Shown here: positions 25,920 through 35,627 of the stretch, in pieces
Layout: every line of letters begins with the position of its first letter
Position numbering within the stretch: position 1 is the first letter of the stretch
Assembly: GCA_016234705.1 (NCBI GenBank)
Contig: JACRAS010000230.1
Coordinates: 1 to 64,000, forward strand
DNA length: 64,000 nucleotides
Source of the DNA: Betaproteobacteria bacterium
GTDB taxonomy: Bacteria; Pseudomonadota; Gammaproteobacteria; Burkholderiales; SG8-39
Reading direction: 5' to 3'
Position numbers and translations under genes: made by a program
The notes under the pieces: generated by a model
Told to the model about the DNA's origin: nothing
Seen by the model: the letters and a program-made list of their open reading frames with translations, nothing else
Databases searched by the model: none

Positions 25920-27206
25920 TCAGCAAGAGTATAGGTATTGCCTGGTCCAGGGAATCCGGTTTTGGCCGGAGCGGTTGAAGCTCACCTGGAATAGCTGCAT
26001 GTCCCCGGATCTGAACGCGGCGAGGGAGCCGGCCAGGTACAGGCGCCATGCGCGCACAAACGCCGGATCGAACATTTGCGCCACGCGCTCGATATTGGCT
26101 TCGTAGCGCTCAAGCCAGTGCTCCAGCGTCTTGGCGTAGTGCAGCCGCAAGTTCTCCACATCCAGAACGGAAAAACCGAACGGCTCGAAGATCTGCATCA
26201 TTTGCGACAGGCTCGGCGGACAGGCGCCGGGAAAAATGTTGCGCTCGATCCAGGGGGTCATCGAGCTGGGACGATCCCGGCCGATGGAATGGATGAGCCC
26301 GCGGCCCGTATCCTTGAGGCTGCGGTCTATGACCGCCCCCAGGGCCTGGTACTGATCGGTGCCGACGTGTTCGAGCATGCCCACCGACACGAAAGCATCG
26401 AATTCGCCGTCCACGTTGCGGTAATCGTCCTCGATGAACTGCACCCGTTGGTCCAAACCTTCGACGCGGGCGCGTTCGCGCGCGTAAGCGATCTGCTCCT
26501 TGGATATGTTGTAGGCTTTCACCATGACGTCGTAGTGTTTGGCCATGTGCAGCGCCAGGGCGCCCCAGCCGCAGCCGGCCTCGAGCACCATTTCTCCGGG
26601 CGCGAGGCGCAGCTTGCGGCAGACGTAGTCGAGCTTGGCCGCCTGCGCCTCCTCCAAACCCATCGCCGGATCGGGAAAATAGGCGCAGGTGTACACCAAG
26701 TCCCGGTCGAGCCAGAGCTTGTAGAATTCGTTGCCGATATCGTAATGATGGTGGATATTGCGCCGCGCCCTGGGCTGGGTGTTGCGCAGCGGGCCGTTGA
26801 ACGGCGCCAGCAGCTTTTTCGCGATTTGGCCGTGGTCGGCGCGCGGTAACGCGCGATAGATCGCTTCCAGGCAATCCACCAGATTTCCCTGCACCTCGAT
26901 GCGTCCTGCGGCATACATTTCGCCGAAGGCGAGCTCGGGGTTGGCGATCAGCTTCAGCAATGCGCGGCGGTCGCGAATCAGAACCCGCGCAAGCGGAGGT
27001 TTCCCCGGGCTCGCGATTTCCTGCCCGTCCCACAACACCAGATCCAGGGGTGGATTGCCGAGGGACTCCATCATCCGCGCGAGCAGCAGTTTTTTGGCGG
27101 AGAAAACCTTGTTTGCCAGAGCCAGGCGCGGCTCGATTCCAGGCGATGCACAATCGGCGCCACCGCTTGTCGCTTTAGCGTACGCTTGGGTTCGCTCTTG
27201 ACTCAT
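25920..27206 (-). CDS. Cyclopropane-fatty-acyl-phospholipid-synthase-like methyltransferase
   Basis: A 428-residue enzyme of the CFA synthase family: HHHYDIGNEFYKLWLD, LVYTCAYFPDP, the SAM-binding motif VLEAGCGWGALALHMAKHY, and SVGMLEHVGTDQY with the active-site glutamate. Family members add a methylene or methyl group from S-adenosylmethionine to unsaturated acyl chains. GAGGTG lies 6-7 bases before ATG 27206. The motif-II region reads KAYNISKEQIAYAR rather than the usual GVTLSxEQ, so the product may differ from a plain cyclopropane. It forms an operon with the flavin reductase. Confidence 0.85.
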   Translation of the reverse strand: MSQERTQAYAKATSGGADCASPGIEPRLALANKVFSAKKLLLARMMESLGNPPLDLVLWDGQEIASPGKPPLARVLIRDRRALLKLIANPELAFGEMYAAGRIEVQGNLVDCLEAIYRALPRADHGQIAKKLLAPFNGPLRNTQPRARRNIHHHYDIGNEFYKLWLDRDLVYTCAYFPDPAMGLEEAQAAKLDYVCRKLRLAPGEMVLEAGCGWGALALHMAKHYDVMVKAYNISKEQIAYARERARVEGLDQRVQFIEDDYRNVDGEFDAFVSVGMLEHVGTDQYQALGAVIDRSLKDTGRGLIHSIGRDRPSSMTPWIERNIFPGACPPSLSQMMQIFEPFGFSVLDVENLRLHYAKTLEHWLERYEANIERVAQMFDPAFVRAWRLYLAGSLAAFRSGDMQLFQVSFNRSGQNRIPWTRQYLYSC

Positions 27207-27399
27207 GCCGGCACCTCGTAATCGTATCCTGCAGTTGCTTATGCCATCTTCGCATGCATCGGCGCCGCAGCGCAAATTCTCTGCGCTTCGGCTTTCCCTC
27301 ACGCGGGTCGTGTTTTTTCGCGGTGCAGGGCGCGCGCATGCTCGCTACGATGGCGCGAACGTCGGCGCCGCGTGTCGACGATTCCGAGGCGCACCGGTG

Positions 27400-27422
27400 C
27401 CCCCGGGGAGGCGCCCCGGGGG
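27400..27422 (-). terminator. GC hairpin downstream of the ATPase-UspA gene
   Basis: A perfect 9-bp inverted repeat (CCCCCGGGG at 27400-27408 and CCCCGGGGG at 27414-27422) lies 8 bases after the stop of the ATPase gene. There is no T-run, so termination is only suggested by position. The rest of the gap 27207-27399 shows no gene. Confidence 0.4.
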
Positions 27423-27430
27423 CGCGGCCT

Positions 27431-27937
27431 TCAGTCCGCGGCGGTCAGCATGAGCGCGAGCACGGCACCGACGGCGGCCGGAATGCCGTAGCGCTCCCAC
27501 TTCGACACTGCGTCGCCCGCGATTACTTCGACCGGCACCGAAGTCAGCGCTAGCACCTTGTTGGTGACCGAGTTCTCGACCAGCCGGGTGAGCGAGTTCT
27601 TGCGCGCAGTGCTCATCACAATGTGGTCGCAGCGCAGGCGGCGGGCCGTATCGGTGATGATTTTCGCCCTCTCACCCACCTCGGCGTGCACCGAGTAGGG
27701 AATGCTGAAACCGTCGAGCATCTGCTTCGCCGGGCCCAGCGCCTTTCCCGCCTCATCACGGTGGTAGTCGCGCAGGCTCTTACTGCTGACAAAGCGCGCG
27801 ATGTCCCTGCTGAACGGCGGCTGCACGTTAAGCAGGTGAATTTCCATCGCCGTGTTGTTCATGAATTCCTTGATGACATGCTTCACCGCGAACTGGCAAT
27901 TGCGGGAGCCGTCGACCGGGATGAGTACCTTTAGCAT
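27431..27937 (-). CDS. Possible independently translated UspA protein inside the ATPase frame
   Basis: The universal stress domain of the fusion begins with its own ATG at 27937, in frame, preceded by a perfect AGGAGG seven bases upstream. Translation from here would give a 168-residue stand-alone UspA-like protein with a C-terminal hydrophobic tail ([17 protein letters not shown]). Such a strong site in the middle of a gene is unlikely by chance and suggests either that two products are made or that two formerly separate genes fused after loss of a stop codon. Confidence 0.6.
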   Translation of the reverse strand: MLKVLIPVDGSRNCQFAVKHVIKEFMNNTAMEIHLLNVQPPFSRDIARFVSSKSLRDYHRDEAGKALGPAKQMLDGFSIPYSVHAEVGERAKIITDTARRLRCDHIVMSTARKNSLTRLVENSVTNKVLALTSVPVEVIAGDAVSKWERYGIPAAVGAVLALMLTAAD

Positions 27938-30850
27938 GGTGTTTCCTCCTGCGAATTGTTGCGACATAGATGCGAGACTTGCGCCCTGCCGCGCAGAGCC
28001 GGCGACGGATGCACTGGACATGGGTGCTTGCGCTGCTTCCATCGCCGTTGCCGTCCGTTTGCGGAAATAAACCTTCAGCAATTCCATCGCGACCGGCGAG
28101 GCGAAGAAGAACGGCAGCATGAACAGCCAGTCTCCGGCGCTAAGCGGAACGGTGTCGAAGAACGGCGCTAGGAACGGCACGTACACCACCACCAGCACGA
28201 GCAGGAACGACACCCCGACGGCCCAGACCATCCAGCGGTTGGAAAACACGCCGATGGAGAAGATGCTGTGGTACTCGGACCGGGCGGTAAACGCGCGGAT
28301 CAGTTCCGAGGTGCACAGGGAAACGAAGGCCATGGTCTGCGCCGCCTCCAGATGGCCTGGATAGCGCTGCAGCGCCAGCCAGAAGACGGCGAGAATGGCG
28401 ACGGCGTCGACCATCCCCACTACGCCGATGCCGATCGCCATGTCTTTGTTGATCACGGGCTCGGTAGGGGAACGGGGTGGGTGCGTCATGATATCGGGAT
28501 CGCCCTTCTCCAACCCCAGGGCGAGGGCGGGGGCGCCGTCACTGACCAGATTGAGCCAAAGGAGCTGAACGGGCCTCAAGGGGATGGGCAGGCCCGCCAG
28601 CATGGCACCGAATATGATGAGGATTTCGCCGACGTTGCAGGCGAGCAGGAAGTAGACGAACTTGCGGATGTTGGAATAGATGATCCGCCCCTGTTCGATG
28701 GCCGCGACGATGCTGGCGAAATTGTCGTCGGTGAGGACCATGTCCGCCGTCTGCTTGGCCACGTCCGTGCCGGTGATACCCATGGCGACGCCGATATTCG
28801 CCCGCTTCAGGGCCGGCGCGTCGTTGACGCCGTCGCCGGTCATCGCCACGACGTGGCCTCGCGCTTTGAAGGCATCGACGATTCTCGTCTTATGCTGGGG
28901 CGAGACCCGGCAACATACTTCCAGCCTGTCGACCTTGGCCGCCAATTCTTCGTCGCTCAGCTTTTCTATCTCAAGGCCGGTGAGCACCAACCCACCCGGG
29001 GTCAACAGCCCGATGTCCCGGGCGATGGCCTCGGCGGTATCCTTGTAATCGCCGGTCACCATGACGCTCTTTAGTCCGGCCCCGCCGGCCACTTTGATCG
29101 CGTCGACCACCTCGGGCCGCGGCGGGTCGATCATTCCGAGTAGTCCGACGAAGACAAGATTCTTCTCGACGGTCTCCGGGGTGATGCTCGCCGGGAGTTC
29201 CTGCAACGGGCGATAGGCCACCGCCAGCACCCGCAGCGCGTTGCCCGCCATGTCCCGGTTCTGCTCCAGTATCGCCGCGCGCTGCTCCTCGCTCAGGCCG
29301 ACGGCCTGGCCGGATTGCAGGGTGTGGCCGCACAGATCGAGGATGACATCGGGCGCGCCCTTGACGAAGGCGATGAGCGGCGGAGCGCCAAGGCCGCAAA
29401 CGACAGTCTGGGCATGCGCGCCGTCAACGCTGTGTATCGTGGTCATGCGCTTTCTGTCGGAATCGAAGGGAATCTCCTGCATTCGAGGCAGGGCCTGTTC
29501 CAGCTCGTCGCGCCGGTATCCGCTCTTCGCGGCGGCAACGACCATGGCGCCTTCGGTGGGATCGCCGATGATCTGCCACGAGCGCTTGCCAGTATCGTCC
29601 GTTCTTTCCTCCAGCTTCGCATCGTTGCAGACCAGCGCACCGTGGAGCAGCAGTGCCGCGTCCGCGTCGGCGCGCGGGTCGAAGGCGTCCGCGCCGAGGA
29701 AGAACTGTCCGTTCGGACTGTATCCTTCTCCCGTTACGCGGAACCGCTTGCCCCCTGCCCACCCTTGAACCACCGTCATCTGGTTCTGCGTCAGCGTGCC
29801 GGTCTTGTCGGAGCAGACCACGGTGGCGCAGCCGAGCGTTTCGACGGCAGGAAGTTTGCGGATCAGCGCATGGTGCTTGATCATCCGCTGCATCCCCAGG
29901 GCGAGGCAGATGGTCACGATGGCCGGCAGGCCTTCGGGAACGGCGGCGATGGCGAGGCTCACCGCAGTCATGAACAGATTAATGATGTCTTTCTTCTCGG
30001 CCTCCAGATAATTCAGGAAACCTGTGTTTAGGACATCCGTAAGGTGGGTGTCCCGGAACAGGCCGTAGATGAACACCAGCGCGCAGATGGCAAGGCACGC
30101 CGTTCCGAGAACCTTGCCCAGGTGCTCCAGCTTCTTCTGCAGCGGCGTATCCTCGTCCTCGAATGACTGGATCATCTCCGCGATGAGACCGATTTGCGTG
30201 TTCATCCCCGTGCCCGTCACGAGTCCCTTGCCGCGTCCATAGGTGATCAGCGTGCCCATGAAGGCGGTGTTCTTGCGGTCGCCCAGAGGGATTTCCTTGT
30301 CCAGCACCACGGCGGCGTTCTTCTCGACGGGCACCGATTCGCCTGTCAGCGAGGCCTCCTCGATCTTCAGATTGACGCTCTCGATCAGGCGCAGATCGGC
30401 GGGAACATAATTTCCGGCTTCCAGCAGGACGATGTCCCCGCCGACGATCTCGCGGCCGGGAATCGTCAGTTGCTGGCCATCGCGCATGACTTGGGCATTG
30501 GGTGCGGACATCTTCTTCAGGGCCGCGAGGGCCTGTTCCGCCTTCGATTCCTGGATGACGCCGACCACCGCGTTCAGCACCACGATGAACATGATGGCGA
30601 TGGAGTCGACGTACTCACCGAGCGCGAGCGAGACCAGCGCCGCGATGATCAGAATGATCACCAGGTAATTGTTGAACTGATCCCAGAGCAGCGCGAAAAA
30701 TCCCGGCCGTGGCCGCTCGGTCAGTTCATTGGCGCCGAACTTCGCGAGACGCTTCTCGGCCTCCTGCTGGGTCAGCCCGCGTTCAAGGTGTGTCTGAAGG
30801 ACGCTGACGAGTTCTTCGATCGGCTTGCCGTGGGCTTCTCTGTCTTGCAT
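27431..30850 (-). CDS. P-type (Ca2+-type, P2) cation ATPase fused to a C-terminal universal stress domain
   Basis: A 1139-residue membrane protein. The ATPase part has the N-terminal cation-ATPase region ([18 protein letters not shown]), the TGESVPVEK actuator motif, [18 protein letters not shown] in M4, phosphorylation site [13 protein letters not shown] (Asp near 347), [12 protein letters not shown] and a full set of C-terminal helices. PEGLP and overall form match SERCA/PMR1-type Ca or Mn pumps. From about residue 972 a complete UspA domain follows ([17 protein letters not shown], then [26 protein letters not shown]), ending with a further hydrophobic helix. AAGGAG lies about 8 bases before ATG 30850. 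Confidence 0.9.
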   Translation of the reverse strand: MQDREAHGKPIEELVSVLQTHLERGLTQQEAEKRLAKFGANELTERPRPGFFALLWDQFNNYLVIILIIAALVSLALGEYVDSIAIMFIVVLNAVVGVIQESKAEQALAALKKMSAPNAQVMRDGQQLTIPGREIVGGDIVLLEAGNYVPADLRLIESVNLKIEEASLTGESVPVEKNAAVVLDKEIPLGDRKNTAFMGTLITYGRGKGLVTGTGMNTQIGLIAEMIQSFEDEDTPLQKKLEHLGKVLGTACLAICALVFIYGLFRDTHLTDVLNTGFLNYLEAEKKDIINLFMTAVSLAIAAVPEGLPAIVTICLALGMQRMIKHHALIRKLPAVETLGCATVVCSDKTGTLTQNQMTVVQGWAGGKRFRVTGEGYSPNGQFFLGADAFDPRADADAALLLHGALVCNDAKLEERTDDTGKRSWQIIGDPTEGAMVVAAAKSGYRRDELEQALPRMQEIPFDSDRKRMTTIHSVDGAHAQTVVCGLGAPPLIAFVKGAPDVILDLCGHTLQSGQAVGLSEEQRAAILEQNRDMAGNALRVLAVAYRPLQELPASITPETVEKNLVFVGLLGMIDPPRPEVVDAIKVAGGAGLKSVMVTGDYKDTAEAIARDIGLLTPGGLVLTGLEIEKLSDEELAAKVDRLEVCCRVSPQHKTRIVDAFKARGHVVAMTGDGVNDAPALKRANIGVAMGITGTDVAKQTADMVLTDDNFASIVAAIEQGRIIYSNIRKFVYFLLACNVGEILIIFGAMLAGLPIPLRPVQLLWLNLVSDGAPALALGLEKGDPDIMTHPPRSPTEPVINKDMAIGIGVVGMVDAVAILAVFWLALQRYPGHLEAAQTMAFVSLCTSELIRAFTARSEYHSIFSIGVFSNRWMVWAVGVSFLLVLVVVYVPFLAPFFDTVPLSAGDWLFMLPFFFASPVAMELLKVYFRKRTATAMEAAQAPMSSASVAGSARQGASLASMSQQFAGGNTMLKVLIPVDGSRNCQFAVKHVIKEFMNNTAMEIHLLNVQPPFSRDIARFVSSKSLRDYHRDEAGKALGPAKQMLDGFSIPYSVHAEVGERAKIITDTARRLRCDHIVMSTARKNSLTRLVENSVTNKVLALTSVPVEVIAGDAVSKWERYGIPAAVGAVLALMLTAAD

Positions 30851-31048
30851 TGCAGACTCCTTGGGATTTGCGGATCCACTGGCAGACACGCGCCGCGTGG
30901 CGACGCTTGGTTCAACCAAGTATGGGTGACGCCGCCGCCAAAGAAAAATTGAAGTTTGCGATGGCTTGCATTATAAAAACGAAGCTGCGGAAACGATTGC
31001 CAATGGCTGGCATTACGATTGGTAATGGATATTCACCGCAAATAGATC

Positions 31049-31077
31049 TTGATCGGCGGGGTCGGGTCTGCTATAAA
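31049..31077 (+). promoter_or_regulatory. Promoter of the riboswitch transcript
   Basis: TTGATC (31049-31054), a 17-base spacer and TATAAA (31072-31077) give a good sigma-70 promoter on the plus strand. The predicted start near 31085 is just ahead of the structured leader that follows. This makes it likely that the leader is transcribed. Confidence 0.6.
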
Positions 31078-31094
31078 TGAATTGCGTGTACCGG

Positions 31095-31220
31095 CGGGAG
31101 CCGGGCGCCCCTCCAAAGGGGAGTAGCTTCGGCAGCCGGTGGCTGCTGTGACGCGGTCGTCAAGACGGGCTTTACGCCCCGGTCGCGTCGGCATCGTGCA
31201 AGCGAGACCTTTGCCCATCG
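31095..31220 (+). promoter_or_regulatory. yybP-ykoY (manganese) riboswitch candidate
   Basis: The two conserved internal-loop strands of this Mn2+-sensing riboswitch are both present: GGGGAGTAGC at 31118-31127 and GCGAGACC at 31202-31209. They are held by a perfect 6-bp helix, CAAAGG (31114-31119) with CCTTTG (31208-31213). Between them lie a GCAGCC/GGCTGC hairpin (31132-31146) and a second arm closed by GACGCG/CGCGTC, as expected for the family. It normally sits upstream of Mn exporters or P-type pumps. Here the next gene on this strand is a LysR regulator, while the P-type ATPase is on the opposite strand. A covariance-model search would settle the identity. Confidence 0.65.
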
Positions 31221-31238
31221 GGTGAAGGTATTTTTAAT

Positions 31239-31268
31239 AGCGGCCTTCATCCAGAGGTGAAGGCCGCT
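31239..31268 (+). promoter_or_regulatory. Hairpin between riboswitch and LysR gene (possible expression platform)
   Basis: A perfect 11-bp stem (AGCGGCCTTCA with TGAAGGCCGCT) and an 8-base loop lie 50 bases before the LysR ATG. No T-run follows, so it is not a classical terminator. It could be the switching element of the riboswitch or a processing site. Confidence 0.4.
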
Positions 31269-31317
31269 GTGCGTTTACGGCATGGCGGAATCGCAATCGA
31301 TTCGAGGAGGAATCGCC

Positions 31318-32271
31318 ATGCCGCAAGCAAATATCCGACGCTATCTCAAGCACGGAACACTGCCGCAATTGCGCGTTTTCGAGGCGAGCGCGCGCCTGGG
31401 GAATTTCAGCCTTGCGGCGCAGGAACTTCACATGGCCCAGCCGACGGCGTCGGTTCAAATAAAAAAACTCACCGAGACGGTCGGACTGCCCTTGTTCGAG
31501 CAGGTCGGCCGGCGCGTGTACCTCACGGACGCGGGGCAGCGCCTTTACGCGGGCTGCCATGACGTGTTTCGCGCGCTATCGACGCTCGAGGAAACACTCA
31601 ACGGCCTGCGCGCCATGGAGAACGGGCATCTGCGGCTGGCCGTTTGCTCGACCGGCAAGTACTTCGCCCCGCGCATGCTCGGCGCCTTCATCGGGCGCTA
31701 CCCGGGAGTGGAAGCGTCGCTCGCGATTCACAACCGCAAGACGCTGATCGACCGGCTCGCGAACAACGAGGACGATCTGTACGTTTTCGCCTCGCCGATC
31801 GAGAAGGAAGACGTCGTGACCCAGGCGCTCCTGCCCAATCCGTTGGTGGTGTTCGCGCGCGACGACCACCCGCTCGCCGGCACGCAGCGCGTCAGCTTCG
31901 AGCGTATCGCCGCGGAGCCCTTTCTGATGCGTGAACCCGGGTCCGGGACACGCCTGCTCGCGACGAAACTGTTCGAGCAGCGCGGTCTTACACCGAAGGT
32001 CAGCATGGAGCTGAGCGACGACGAGGCGATCAAGGAAGCCATCCTGGCCGGCCTGGGCCTGGCTATCATGTCGCGCTTCACGTTCGGACTGGAGCCCGAA
32101 CCCTCACGGCTGATTTGCCTGGACGTCGACGGCTTTCCACTGGAAAACCACTGGTATTTTGCCTACCCGGTGGGCAAACGGCTTTCGGCGACGGCCCGGG
32201 CGTTCATGGATTTTGCCCGGCTTGAAGCCAAGGGACTGGTGATGCAGGGCATCGCCCGGCACCGGCAATAG
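31318..32271 (+). CDS. LysR-family transcriptional regulator, CbbR-like
   Basis: A 317-residue regulator. The N-terminal helix-turn-helix is LPQLRVFEASARLGNFSLAA, then QPTASVQIKKLTETVGLPLF. The effector domain begins LRLAVCSTGKYFAPRMLGAF, which is close to the CbbR branch, known for control of carbon fixation genes. No cbb gene is in the window, so the target is unknown. GAGGAGG lies about 8 bases before ATG 31318. The gene is apparently transcribed behind the riboswitch candidate. The gap 32272-32467 downstream holds nothing I can identify. Confidence 0.85.
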   Translation: MPQANIRRYLKHGTLPQLRVFEASARLGNFSLAAQELHMAQPTASVQIKKLTETVGLPLFEQVGRRVYLTDAGQRLYAGCHDVFRALSTLEETLNGLRAMENGHLRLAVCSTGKYFAPRMLGAFIGRYPGVEASLAIHNRKTLIDRLANNEDDLYVFASPIEKEDVVTQALLPNPLVVFARDDHPLAGTQRVSFERIAAEPFLMREPGSGTRLLATKLFEQRGLTPKVSMELSDDEAIKEAILAGLGLAIMSRFTFGLEPEPSRLICLDVDGFPLENHWYFAYPVGKRLSATARAFMDFARLEAKGLVMQGIARHRQ

Positions 32272-32467
32272 ACTGAAGCGTGTTGAGGGCGTCGCTTTCC
32301 GCGCGCCCCGACTGCCGCGGCCGGCGCAGCGCCACCTGCGGAGCGCGGCCCATTCGCAACTGCTGACGAAGTGCGCTCGGCGTTCGCGAGGCGGAGCATG
32401 AGGCGTTGAGTACCCTGCTCGGCGGCGCAGCCGCGGCAATGCGACGCGGCCGAGTTAGAATGCTTCA

Positions 32468-33070
32468 ATGAAGAAACTTGTCCTCGCCAGCAGCAACGCC
32501 GGCAAGCTGCGCGAAATCCAGGCGCTGCTCGGCCCGCTGGGTTACGAGGTGTTGACCCAGGCCGCACTGGGCATCGCGGACGCGGAGGAACCCCACCTCA
32601 GCTTCATCGAGAACGCGCTGGCGAAAGCGCGCCATGCGTCCGAACACGCAGGTCTGCCGGCGCTGGCGGACGATTCAGGAGTGTGCGTGGTCGCGCTCGG
32701 CGGCGAGCCCGGCGTGCACTCGGCGCGCTATGCCAGCGATGCGGCCGGCCGCGATGAGCGCGACGCGCGCAACAACGCCAAGCTCGTCGCCGCGCTCGCC
32801 GCTCACTGCGACCGCCGTGCATACTATTATTGCGCCATGGTGCTGGTGCGCCACGCGGCCGATCCGCAGCCGCTGATCGGCGAAGGCTACTGGTGGGGCG
32901 AGATCAGCGAGCAGGCTCGCGGCGGCAACGGCTTCGGCTACGATCCGCATTTCTCTCTGCCCGACCTCGGCAAGACCGCGGCCGAACTCGATTCCGAGCA
33001 GAAGAACCGGCTGTCGCATCGCGGCCAGGCGCTGCGCCAACTGGTCGAAAAACTGCGCAGCTTTCCTTGA
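32468..33070 (+). CDS. rdgB: XTP/dITP diphosphatase (RdgB/HAM1)
   Basis: A 200-residue house-cleaning pyrophosphatase that removes ITP and XTP from the nucleotide pool. Motifs include LVLASSNAGKLREIQALL at the start, SFIENALAKARHAS, LPALADDSGVCVVALGG, GVHSARYA and NGFGYDPHFSLP, with SHRGQAL near the end. All are typical and complete. It is followed after 3 bases by hemW. Confidence 0.97.
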   Translation: MKKLVLASSNAGKLREIQALLGPLGYEVLTQAALGIADAEEPHLSFIENALAKARHASEHAGLPALADDSGVCVVALGGEPGVHSARYASDAAGRDERDARNNAKLVAALAAHCDRRAYYYCAMVLVRHAADPQPLIGEGYWWGEISEQARGGNGFGYDPHFSLPDLGKTAAELDSEQKNRLSHRGQALRQLVEKLRSFP

Positions 33071-33073
33071 CCC

Positions 33074-34288
33074 ATGCCCGCCGAGAGCATAAGCGTCGCT
33101 TCGCCTCCGGGTGGCGTACACCTGAAGGCGCTGCCGCCGCTATCGCTTTACGTGCATATTCCCTGGTGCGTGCGGAAATGCCCCTACTGCGACTTCAATT
33201 CGCACGAAGCGCGCGGCGAGGCGCCCGAGCAGGACTACGTGCGCTCGCTGATCGCCGACCTGGAATTTGCGCTGCCGCAGATCTGGGGCCGGCGCGTGTA
33301 CTCGATATTTTTCGGCGGCGGCACGCCCAGCCTGTTCTCCGCCCGCGCGATCGAGGAACTGCTGGCCGCGTTCCGCGCCCGGCTGAACCTCGCCGCCGAC
33401 GCGGAAATCACGCTGGAGGCCAATCCGGGCACGTTCGAGTCGGCCAAGTTCCGCGACTACCGCGCCTGCGGTGTCAACCGCCTGTCGATCGGCATCCAGA
33501 GTTTCAACTGCGCACACCTGCGGGCGCTGGGGCGCATCCACGACAGCGAAGAGGCGCGGCGCGCCATCGCCATCGCACAGGCGCATTTCGACAATATCAA
33601 CCTCGACCTGATGTACGCCCTGCCGCAGCAGACGCTAGCGCAGGCCGAACAGGATATCGCCACCGCGGCGGGCTTCGGCACCACGCACCTCTCTGCCTAT
33701 CACCTAACACTCGAACCCAACACGCTGTTTTTCCGCGACCCGCCGGCGCTGCCCGATAGCGAACTCGCTGCCGACATGCAGGACATGATCGAAGCGCGGC
33801 TCGCCGGCGGCGGTTACCTCAATTACGAGACCTCGGCCTTCGCCCAACCGGGCCGGGAGTGCAGGCACAACCTCAATTACTGGCGTTTCGGCGATTATCT
33901 GGGCATAGGCGCCGGCGCGCATTCCAAGCTGTCGTTTCCCGATCGTATCCTGCGCCAGATGCGCCACAAACAGCCGCGCGCATACCTGCAGCGGGCGGCG
34001 GCCGGTATGCCGGTGCAGGAAGAGCACGCGGTTTTACGCCAGGATCTGGGCTTCGAATTCATGATGAACGCACTGCGCCTGGCGGAAGGTTTCGAGGTGG
34101 CGCTGTTCGCCGAGCGCACCGGCCTGCCGATTTCCGCCTTGGAGCGGCCCTTGCAGGAAGCCGTACGGCGTGGTCTGATAACGCGTGACCATGTCCGCGT
34201 TGCGCCGACGCAACGCGGGCAGCGGTTCCTGAACGATCTGCTGCAACTGTTCCTGCCGCCGGGCGCGACCGACTCAACCAGTGCGTGA
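33074..34288 (+). CDS. hemW: Radical SAM heme chaperone HemW
   Basis: A 404-residue protein of the HemN/HemW group. The radical SAM motif is HIPWCVRKCPYCDFNSH (CxxxCxxC), followed by FFGGGTPSLFS and GVNRLSIGIQSFN. The N-terminus lacks the extra segment of true coproporphyrinogen oxidases, and the context next to rdgB is that of HemW, a heme-binding protein thought to deliver heme to respiratory enzymes. It is probably co-transcribed with rdgB. Confidence 0.92.
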   Translation: MPAESISVASPPGGVHLKALPPLSLYVHIPWCVRKCPYCDFNSHEARGEAPEQDYVRSLIADLEFALPQIWGRRVYSIFFGGGTPSLFSARAIEELLAAFRARLNLAADAEITLEANPGTFESAKFRDYRACGVNRLSIGIQSFNCAHLRALGRIHDSEEARRAIAIAQAHFDNINLDLMYALPQQTLAQAEQDIATAAGFGTTHLSAYHLTLEPNTLFFRDPPALPDSELAADMQDMIEARLAGGGYLNYETSAFAQPGRECRHNLNYWRFGDYLGIGAGAHSKLSFPDRILRQMRHKQPRAYLQRAAAGMPVQEEHAVLRQDLGFEFMMNALRLAEGFEVALFAERTGLPISALERPLQEAVRRGLITRDHVRVAPTQRGQRFLNDLLQLFLPPGATDSTSA

Positions 34289-34313
34289 AGGAAAACAACA
34301 TGAATCGGACCGA

Positions 34314-35396
34314 CTAGACCGATGTCGACAGGTCCCAGCGCGGTTTGACGGTGAAGGCGTAAGTGCGCGCCGCCGAATCCGGAGTTGGAGATACCGAACC
34401 CTGCAGGCGTAGCGTTTCCGCTGCATTTGCACCGATCCCGGCGCCCAGACGCAGCGCTCCCGCCAGGGCGATCATCGCGCCGTTGTCGGTGCAGAACTCG
34501 AATTCCGGATAGAAGACGGTATAGCCCTGCTCTGCGGCCTCGCGGTCGAGCCGCTGGCGCAGGCGGCGGTTGGCGCCGACGCCGCCGGCGACCACGAGCT
34601 GGTTAAGGCCGGTCTGCTCCAGCGCGTACAGCGATTTGGCCACGAGCACGTCAACGATCGCTTCCTGGAACGACGCCGCGACATCGGCCCTCGCCGCGGC
34701 ATCGGGCGCCTCCTTGCGCACCAGCAGCAGCACCGCGGTCTTCAGGCCGCTGAAGGAAAAATCCAGATTGCCGGTCTTGTGCATTTGCTCGAGCATGGGC
34801 CGCGGTAGCTTGTATTTGTCCGCCCTGCCCTCCCCGGCCAGCCGCGCGAGCGCCGGCCCGCCCGGATAGCCCAGAACGAGCAAGTGCGCCGTCTTGTCGA
34901 ACGCTTCGCCCGCGGCGTCGTCTAAAGTTTCACCCAGCAGTTCGTAGTCGCCAACGGCGGCGACGCGCATCAGTTGTGTATGCCCGCCCGAGACTAACAA
35001 CGCGACGAAGGGAAAGCGCGGTGGATTGCTGGCGAGCAGGGGCGAGAGCAGATGGCCTTCGAGATGGTGTATGCCCAGCGCCGGAATGCCGAGCGTGAAA
35101 GCGAGCGCATTGGCGACGCTGCTGCCGACCAGCAGCGCGCCGGCCAGTCCCGGCCCCTGGGTGTAGGCAACGGCGTCGACGTCCTGCAGCGCGGCTCCGG
35201 CCTGATGCATCACCCGGCGGATCAGCGGCAGCACGCGCCGGATGTGGTCGCGCGAAGCGAGTTCGGGCACCACGCCGCCGTATTCCTCGTGCATCGCCAT
35301 CTGGGTATGCAGGGCGTGCGCGAGCAGGCCGCGCTCGCTGTGATACAGGGCGATGCCGGTTTCGTCGCAGGAGGTTTCTATGCCCAGGATCAGCAT
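34314..35396 (-). CDS. tsaD: tRNA N6-threonylcarbamoyladenosine synthase TsaD
   Basis: A 360-residue enzyme that transfers the threonylcarbamoyl group to A37 of ANN-decoding tRNAs. It has [17 protein letters not shown] at the start, the metal-binding [36 protein letters not shown] and [19 protein letters not shown] 35396 is chosen because the sequence begins exactly as the family does. It is divergent from rpsU, the usual arrangement in proteobacteria. Confidence 0.96.
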   Translation of the reverse strand: MLILGIETSCDETGIALYHSERGLLAHALHTQMAMHEEYGGVVPELASRDHIRRVLPLIRRVMHQAGAALQDVDAVAYTQGPGLAGALLVGSSVANALAFTLGIPALGIHHLEGHLLSPLLASNPPRFPFVALLVSGGHTQLMRVAAVGDYELLGETLDDAAGEAFDKTAHLLVLGYPGGPALARLAGEGRADKYKLPRPMLEQMHKTGNLDFSFSGLKTAVLLLVRKEAPDAAARADVAASFQEAIVDVLVAKSLYALEQTGLNQLVVAGGVGANRRLRQRLDREAAEQGYTVFYPEFEFCTDNGAMIALAGALRLGAGIGANAAETLRLQGSVSPTPDSAARTYAFTVKPRWDLSTSV

Positions 35397-35561
35397 GGGG
35401 CGGGGTTGAACAGGCTCGGGGTTATCCCTAACGGGAAGGGCAGATACCGCTCGATATAATACGCGACTTTGTGCAGCGGGCGCAGGGCCCAAGCCGGCCT
35501 GTTCCTGCAAAGTAAGGCACCGCCACGACCAATAGCCCGGCCTGAAAGTCTGAAACAGCCC

Positions 35562-35591
35562 TTGTCCGGCCCGTGAAAGTGCTGATATAAT
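35562..35591 (+). promoter_or_regulatory. Promoter of the rpsU-yqeY-dnaG-rpoD group
   Basis: TTGTCC (35562-35567), an 18-base spacer and a perfect TATAAT (35586-35591) lie about 37 bases ahead of the rpsU start codon. Another TATAAT at about 35455-35460 has no convincing -35 element. Confidence 0.65.
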
Positions 35592-35627
35592 TTACCGTTT
35601 TCCGCCCAGAGAAAAGCCGGAGTATTG

